From the NCBI RefSeq assembly GCF_901709675.1, contig NC_051094.1, positions 5,731,001 through 5,795,000 of the forward strand: 64,000 nt of DNA, in the 5' to 3' direction. A program made the position numbers and the translations under genes. The notes under the pieces were generated by a model, which saw nothing but the letters and a program-made list of their open reading frames with translations, did not search any database and had not been told where the DNA came from. Positions 58,101-64,000 of this stretch are shown here, one piece after another (positions within the stretch are counted from its first letter, which is position 1; each line of letters opens with the position of its first letter). This stretch comes from Syngnathus acus. Lineage: Eukaryota; Chordata; Actinopteri; Syngnathiformes; Syngnathidae.

Positions 58101-61100
58101 ACATATTAAATATCTGTCAACTTAATGTGCTTCTTTTCTTTCCCCATTTTCCATGTGGAAAACTTGTTTCGGACCTTATAGAGTATAAATAATACTGCCC
58201 CTCAGCATGCAACAATGTTTACTTACAAAGTCGGTAACGGCATCCAGCTCAATGATACACCCCGGTTTGGCTGTCGACTGCTGACTGACGATGTTGAACA
58301 CCTCGCCGACATATTTCTAAAGTGAAATGGACACAAATGAAGCCGCAAGCATTCCCAACAGCAACAGTAACGTATCTCAATGCTTCTGTGGTGAGGTCCG
58401 ACGGGAGACATAGATCAGATTTGTGTACACCCTATGGAGTATGAGGTGGGCTGGTGCAAACTTACTGATATCTCAGGATTGGAGAGCTCGCTGAGGAGTT
58501 TCTTGGCTTCAATAACGGCCTGATAAAGCCTGAGTGAGTGGCCGTCACTTGCGACAAAGCAGGCGCTGGGAGAGTTACAATAAGCACCTGAAAGCGGAGC
58601 GAGGATTACATGTCTTTCTTTCAAATGCCATCTTTCACAGCTGCCATTTATACTTTCAAATGAAATTTTCAAATCAATGCTAGAGAGTGTATCGTTCAAA
58701 TCCCCTGAAGGTCAGGGGAAGGCCAAAAGTAAGTTGATGGATCTCTTTTTCTGTATATCTGATGATATTACAACTATGGCTGGGGGGGGAAATGTCTGCC
58801 TCTTAAATCCTACTACAGAAATAATTTCTGAGGATAGATTTATTTGAATATACATTGTTTGCTGAATTATCGCCTGTCAACATGCTGTACGCATAAATGC
58901 CGTGAGGGCATATCTGATGTATTTGCAAAATCAATGCTTAAAAGCTCAGTTTCATTTATTACGAATTAAAAGCCACTAACATGAGAAAATGGCATCGATT
59001 GGGCGGAATGGCTCAAGCGTCAACGGCAAGTAAAGCCATTTAGGTACCAGGCAGTGGAAATGGTGTCGTAAAAGTAATGAAGCTAATCCTGAGCAAATTC
59101 CGGTGATAAAATAAAATGTCCATACCTAAACAACTGCTGGGGATGAGTGTGGGCAGCCAGGCGACGTTAGCAAACGCTGAGGCATGAAGAGAATTGATCC
59201 GGGCCAACTCAGACACTCCCCCGGACAGGGATAGCGGCCCCACGGGGTCAACCCTCCACAAAATCAGCTCGCTGTAGATTGCGTTTGGATCCTGCGAAAC
59301 GCTACCAAGGGACAACCGGCTGGACCGTGAGCCGCGGGAACCGGAGGAGACCTCTGGCGGGGCGAGGATGCTGTCCACCTCAGGGGATCGCAAGGCGTTG
59401 TGGTGTGAGGTGGTGAGAAGTAGCGGCAGTACAGAGTGACACGCCAGGTCGTTTAGGTGGAAGCGGTGGCCGCAGTACCTGGACTTGTGAGACACACTGA
59501 GCACCGTGGAGAAAGCGGAGTCTTCCGCAAAACTCACCCCCCACTGGTTGAGGGAGCCGTCATCATGCTTGGATATCATCAACACGTTGGGAGTGAAAAT
59601 GCTCAACCTAAGACTGCTGCACGGTGCCACTTTCACTTGACGGCCATAACTGATGAGCACCGATTTATTTTGGGGCAACGTGTTCCCGGGTGGTCGTTGT
59701 CTGCCGTGTTGGATGGCCAAATCCACGTTCTTGTTGCAAGCGTACATGACCACACTGTGACTGAGGGAGATGGCGTCCCCTGCGGGAAAGGCCACGGGGA
59801 TACGGGACACAAAGGACACCTGGGAGAGAGACCAGGACAAAATATGATCAAATAAAACTTGTGACTCAGCATTAAGAGGAGACAGTAAATGTGACAAAGC
59901 TGACTGAAAGTCCTACTAACATTAGTTCTGATTTCTTGAATGACAAAAAAAAGAATCAAGAGAAGAAATGTTACCAAGACATTTAAAAATAACATTTTGT
60001 ATGCACAGAAATAATATTCAAGAATAAAAGCTGACATTCCGAGTGGCATATTTTGTGACTGACGGCTATAAACTCTATATATTCACATTTCACATCGAAT
60101 CCAAATGCATCAAGGGGCCCGATTTCGATGTGTCGCGTATAATTAGGAATGCGATCATCTGACTGTGTGGATTAAAAGAAGAGCTGTCTTAGATGTCAGC
60201 TGGTTTAACTTCTTGATTGCAATTTTCTTTTCGCAAGGCAAGTTACCTGAGCTTGTCTAAACATTCCGGGATGATATTCATCTAGCCAGTCCACATTCCA
60301 GACCAACAGAGAGCCGTCCATGGGATGGATGCTGAACAACATGTCTGCCCCTTTGTTCCACTCGTCCAAAAGCACGTCCACGTGGTGCTCCGCTGCTGCA
60401 AAGTGGGGCTCCATGACATCGGGCCCTTGAGGGTCACTTGGCTTGCTCGTCACTTCATCGTCATAATTGTCTTCATTGCTGAGCTCTGGAAGATGAATGA
60501 AGACCACATGCAAGACAAAAGCGAAAAAAGCAAATGAAGAACGAGAAAGCACGTTTTCAAACACATGCTCCTTTAAATGGATGTTAACTCTCTACCTTGC
60601 TGAGAGCAATCGTTCTGTTGCTCCAGGCTGCCGCGAAACTGTTGCAGGAACACTTCCATAGCTAAGGTGAAGTGAAGCTCTTTGTTGTTGAGCCAGTGGA
60701 CAATGAAAAGGCCTCCTGGCTCCTCATCCTCCCCGGCACTCAGGGACGATATGGAGGGAAGCAGTGGAATGTCTGCATTTGATGGGGAAATGTTAATGCA
60801 ATATATACAGAAAAAATAAAGATGTCAGATGACTTTTAAATCATAACACAACTTCCATGTTAAGTTACAGGGAGGCAAATTCGGAGAGATTCAGCTTGTG
60901 ACATGGATGGGATGAGTCCAACCTGTGGCAGGGTTGATGCTGGCCGCTATGTGAAAGTGACATAGCGCATTGGCGTGGGGAAGGTTATCGCCGCTCTTCT
61001 TGTGGCTGGAGTGTCGGTTTTGGTTGTAGGACAGGCAGCCGGAGAGCGAGGGCTGTGGCGCATCCCGGAAAAAAGCAGGCTGAAAAAGAATCTCAAATTA

Positions 61101-64000
61101 GAGTGAGCCCTTATATTTAGAAAGCAGTAAAAAGCTTTACGTTGTGAAGAAGTCATTAATGACGGGCGCAGTGCAACTTGGGCGCATCACGCTTCTGTCA
61201 AGACTAAAACATTCTTTGGCGATAAGGTCATGTAAATAATGAACTACTTTCAAAATCAACAAGGCTCGTAGAGTATTTTGACTGAATTTGGGGGTAGACG
61301 TTCAAAACAGCATTGAAAAAAGAGGAAATATTTTCTCAAAAAAAATATTGGGGAAGGGGCATTCCCCCGCCCCGCCCCGCCTCTTTTTTTTTTTCTTTTC
61401 ATATTGAGTGTTTATCAGCGTGGGTTTAGATGATAAATGGATTTCAATAGATGTCACTTGTAAGTGTAAAGTTGCCCACTTCCTGTGCTGTCCCTGCTTG
61501 CGTTCTCCCATTGCAGATCCTGCTGGAAGAGCTGGCACATCTTTGAGCATCGCCGTGCTGGTTACCATGGTGACCCGCGAGGAGGCTGTCCGCCGGCAAC
61601 AGTGTCTCGGCCCAGAGCCGACACACACTGTCCTTACAGCTGGTGAGCAGGACATTACACACTGAACCCCTGTAAGGAAAGAGGAAAGGTCAAGCCATTA
61701 AAGAAGGTCAGTAGGGTAAAGGTCAAGTGCTTCTCACAGGAAGACACAATACAACCACACAGTTTTGGAGTTCAGTAAACATCATTACATTTTCAATAAT
61801 GCTTGTCCTCATTATATTTCCTCCCAAGGGCAATTAAGAGTCTTCAATAAACCTACCATGCATGCTATTTTTACTGGGATGAGCTGAGTATGATGACGAG
61901 CTTCGTAATTAAAGTTTTATAAGATATTCCTTTCCTTTGTGAGGAATACTTCCAACAAAGTATAAGAAACATCTTTTGAATGATCATATTTTCCTTTCAG
62001 GGGAATAATAATGACATCAATGATAAAAGTATATTATCTGTATTATTTCAATTGCTCATCCAATGAGAATCTGTAAGATAGATGAGGAATGGCATTGTCA
62101 AGCAGTATTGGTAATAGAATTGGAATTGCTAAATTCGTATCAATCAAATACGAAAAATTAAAAAGTACACAGACAGAATGTTTAACACACAAGCGCTGAA
62201 GGCCACAGTAGAAATGTGGGTGGGGCGAACAGAAACTCCTTCCCCCCTCCCTTTTGTAGGTTGACCTTAAAAACCCTCAAAGCCCTCTCAAACCAAGCAA
62301 ATCTAATATCCTGATAATAATCTAATCTTGCTAATATTTTGTACTAGAGAAGCAATATTCCCGAAACGCTCAGGGCTGAACATAATCGAGCCTAACCCTC
62401 CACCGTGTGCTTGTTATGTTGGTTTTGTTCCCGCTCCATCTGAATCTCTAAACAGCTTAGCGAGCCCCAGGTTACTGTTGTCAAGGCTAACTGGCTGTTT
62501 GGCTCTTGGCCCGACATAGCTGGCAAAGAGGCCGATGTAAATCCACGTTTTTGGCCAAAGTTTCAACAGAAGGAGAAGTGAGTCAATTCAAGTGTTGGGT
62601 TTGTTCAGTGGCACTCTCCGTTGTCTCGTGCAAATTATGTAGAATGAATTAATTGTTCACTGCCACGTCCAGGAATGCTGCCCTGGGCAGAGTGCTTGGG
62701 CTCTCAAAAGAAGAAATAACAAACACGCCAATTATTCTGCTAGTGGGATGTGCTGTACTCTTCTGGGGGTCAAAGTGCTGCTCAACGTACCGAGGACTTG
62801 GGAAAACAAGTTCCTTTGGCATAAGTAAATACAAATATAAGATAAAATAGCATGAAATACATGTGTTGAATTGTGAAGTTTTCCAACATCAGTACAAAAA
62901 AAACAAAATTGTCAAAATGCTATCTCTGTATTTTGCATACCGTGGCATGTACTTGCTGGTCTTCCTCCAGGAAAAGCCAATCACAGAACGTGGATGGGCC
63001 AGGTACACAAAGGAAAAGCTTATCTCTCCCTGGGAGTCCACACCAGATTCTGGAGGCATGAGAAGTCTGAAACTTCCAGACTTCCACTTACTCGTACTGT
63101 ACCACACCTTCACTAGACAGTCATCCTGGGGGAAAAAAATAACCAAGACAATTATGACCTATATTGGCTCATCATAATCAAATCAGGTCACTTACCTGCC
63201 CTGCAGTCGCAAAGAATTCTCCATCAGGAGAAAACTTCATTAGACTGACTGGAGAGGCTGTCCTGTAGACACATAAAAGTTATCATTTTAACCTCCATTA
63301 CTTTGCAATGTCTAAAAATAAAGCTAAATATGAATTTAACACAATATACTTCCATGTAAGACCTTGGGCGGAACATATATGATTTGTACATTTATACCAA
63401 GGAAATAAATAATGAAGCAGCATCAGGACTTACTTGCTTTGCCAGATACACCTCCAAGCACAATGATTGTCATTTATTTGTGCCTGCTTTCCTCCTTCAG
63501 CGTCAAAATGAGACCATAACTGCAGGGAACTGGAGCCCGTTAAAAGCATGCTCCCTGCACAGATAAAAACACAGGCGCACGCTGGGACTCAAAAAGAAAA
63601 GGTTTTTAAACGTAGAGCGGGGCTATGTGGTGTACCTTTGGGGTGCCACGCCAGGTTATGCACCATGGACTGCAAAACAAACTGGCCAGTCTTCTGCCAT
63701 TGGCAGTTCAACGTCTGTGCACAAACAGAGGCTAATATTAGCAATGTGACGCGCACGTGATCAGAGCACTTCCCTGGTGTTTAACAACACTTATGCGTCA
63801 CAACAGGAACGGTGGATAAAAGAATGCTATTGCGCCATGTTCCATTGCTTATTTCAGTGAGAAATAACAGTATGCCTTCTGAATTGAAGACTTGCTGGTG
63901 CTTTGTCACAGCATTTCTATGACCTGAGGCTGAAGAGAGCTTTGATAGAAATTTCACAATACAATGAAATGGTGGCTACTTACAGTCAGTGACGTGTCTT
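38512..64000 (-). CDS. dmxl1: dmxl1 (DmX-like 1, rabconnectin-3 family), nearly complete; N-terminus beyond the right edge
   Basis: DMXL proteins are giant WD40 proteins, orthologous to yeast Rav1, that with WDR7 act in V-ATPase assembly and organelle acidification. Forty-seven coding exons were placed, all junctions in phase, giving about 2,948 residues plus TAG at 38512-38514; human DMXL1 is roughly 3,030, so only about the first 75 residues are missing. The order is N-terminal WD40 repeats, a long Rav1-like helical centre, acidic linkers and C-terminal WD40 repeats. Linkage to hsd17b4 favours dmxl1 over dmxl2. Unusual points: exon 23 uses a GC donor, exon 38 has a (TG)n acceptor tract, and exon 6 is poorly conserved. 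Exon coordinates are given in the four part entries. Confidence 0.96.
40231..40265 (+). repeat. Degenerate terminus related to the 11690-12918 TIR element, in a dmxl1 intron
   Basis: CAGCGGAGCCTCTAATGTCC followed by TCGAGATGGTTTAA resembles the minus-strand right end at 12918 (CAGTCGAACCTCTGAAG, then CTAATGTCCCCGAGGTCG), apart from a short deletion. The similarity fades after about 35 bases. Confidence 0.45.
42791..42859 (-). mobile_element. hAT-like terminal fragment in a dmxl1 intron
   Basis: On the minus strand it starts CAGGTGTCAAAGTTAAGGCC and continues with GGGGGCCAGATCCGGCCC, the familiar end of a widespread hAT/Charlie-type nonautonomous element. Only one terminus is evident; the adjoining AT-rich stretch 42480-42790 may be its interior. 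Confidence 0.6.
43330..43366 (-). repeat. (TG)18 tract directly upstream of the dmxl1 exon 38 acceptor
   Basis: Read on the minus strand, (TG)n runs into GTACAG immediately before exon 38 (43239-43325). The repeat takes the place of a normal pyrimidine tract. Confidence 0.9.
46634..53433 (-). CDS. dmxl1: dmxl1 exons 22-32: end of the Rav1-like region and linker
   Basis: Exons: 53336-53433, 53092-53257, 52355-52483, 52005-52131, 50703-51457, 50527-50625, 50084-50251, 49054-49245, 48866-48939, 47179-47300, 46634-46891. Exons 22-25 continue the conserved core (DVAIFYLAMKKKAVVWGLY, AAFFLLAGSLKDAVE, LQDLQLALVISRLYESEFE). Exon 23 ends GAG followed by GCAAGT: a GC donor is needed to keep residues VE and phase 0. 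The 755-nt exon 26 holds THPLLLRRHFG, LALEVLSKMPKV and a serine/acidic linker. Exon 28 reads on in GGGLASVRMELILLLQES. Confidence 0.94.
47844..47865. repeat. Poly-C tract of 22 in a dmxl1 intron
   Basis: An uninterrupted run of 22 C on the plus strand (poly-G in the transcript of dmxl1). It lies in the 1.57 kb intron 47301-48865, in which no other feature was recognised. Confidence 0.9.
49787..49806. repeat. Short (GT)n microsatellite in a dmxl1 intron
   Basis: About ten GT units within intron 49246-50083. Confidence 0.85.
53838..57847 (-). CDS. dmxl1: dmxl1 exons 13-21: Rav1-like central region
   Basis: Exons: 57745-57847, 57529-57645, 56962-57180, 55646-56862, 55260-55518, 54862-54995, 54587-54773, 54367-54477, 53838-54007. 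The 1,217-nt exon 16 carries WD-like blocks (YLLATSCSDGKVRFWRC, LSWVRDGILVVGMDCEMHVY) and the start of the helical Rav1-type region (HPVQLLELMDLGK). Exon 21 encodes GLSTCHYAWAFHSEAEEELL and MGVGWWLRSTNKLRRCIEK, a highly conserved Rav1 signature. Exon 20 (RLHTFLSTSLPLAHRAQLLR) leads into it. Confidence 0.95.
58227..64000 (-). CDS. dmxl1: dmxl1 exons 1-12 of this window: N-terminal WD40 region
   Basis: Exons from high to low coordinate: 63984-64000 (cut by the edge), 63636-63714, 63434-63554, 63196-63262, 62941-63125, 61480-61669, 60923-61079, 60596-60772, 60247-60485, 59126-59819, 58466-58587, 58227-58316. WD40 hallmarks include SLMKFSPDGEFFATAG, DDCLVKVWY, VCRLW and GSLLVWNVDW. Family blocks are FVYLAHPRSVIGFSWRKTSK, ANALCHFHIAASINPAT and VHWLNNKELHFTL. 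The 694-nt exon 10 is the largest of this part. The end of exon 6 (GAA followed by GTGGGC) is chosen because it is the only phase-0 GT in range; its donor is weak and the translation after LLPADSLLAG looks unlike relatives, so that boundary is uncertain. Confidence 0.93.

Overview
The window is vertebrate nuclear DNA, almost certainly from a teleost fish. It holds compact multi-exon genes with GT-AG introns, long CA/GT microsatellites, a fish-type non-LTR retrotransposon fragment, hAT-like and Ty1/copia remnants, and vertebrate gene families. Four protein-coding genes can be supported. All exon limits were worked out by hand from splice signals, reading phase and family similarity; none was checked against transcripts or databases.

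Layout. 1-5.5 kb is repeat-rich: a 5'-truncated LINE on the minus strand lying between two copies of an unnamed repeat, a broken copia fragment, an inverted-repeat element and long G or C homopolymers. 7.4-8.2 kb (minus) is a single-coding-exon PH-domain gene of the sesquipedalian family (PHETA/FAM109), with a likely 5' UTR intron and a perfect E-box/CLEAR palindrome upstream. 8.2-20.3 kb is long intergenic DNA with a probable 1.2 kb TIR element. 20.3-23.9 kb (minus) is prr16 (Largen), two coding exons. 25.5-35.6 kb (plus) is hsd17b4, the peroxisomal multifunctional enzyme type 2, complete in 25 coding exons (732 residues). 38.5-64 kb (minus) is dmxl1 (rabconnectin-3 alpha paralogue, V-ATPase regulator): 47 coding exons including the stop, about 2,948 residues; only the extreme N-terminus lies outside the window.

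Arrangement. prr16 and hsd17b4 are head to head with 1.56 kb between start codons. hsd17b4 and dmxl1 are tail to tail with 2.9 kb between stop codons. In human, DMXL1, HSD17B4 and PRR16 are also linked on 5q (established knowledge), with TNFAIP8 between DMXL1 and HSD17B4; there is no room for that gene here. The genes do not form a pathway: HSD17B4 acts in peroxisomal beta-oxidation, DMXL1 in V-ATPase assembly and acidification, PHETA in endosomal sorting, PRR16 in cell size and translation control.

No clearly new biological system is visible. The most useful observations are a likely GC-AG intron in dmxl1, a (TG)n tract directly abutting the acceptor of a frame-neutral dmxl1 exon, a 331 bp GT microsatellite in hsd17b4 intron 2, and several unnamed repeats with definable ends.
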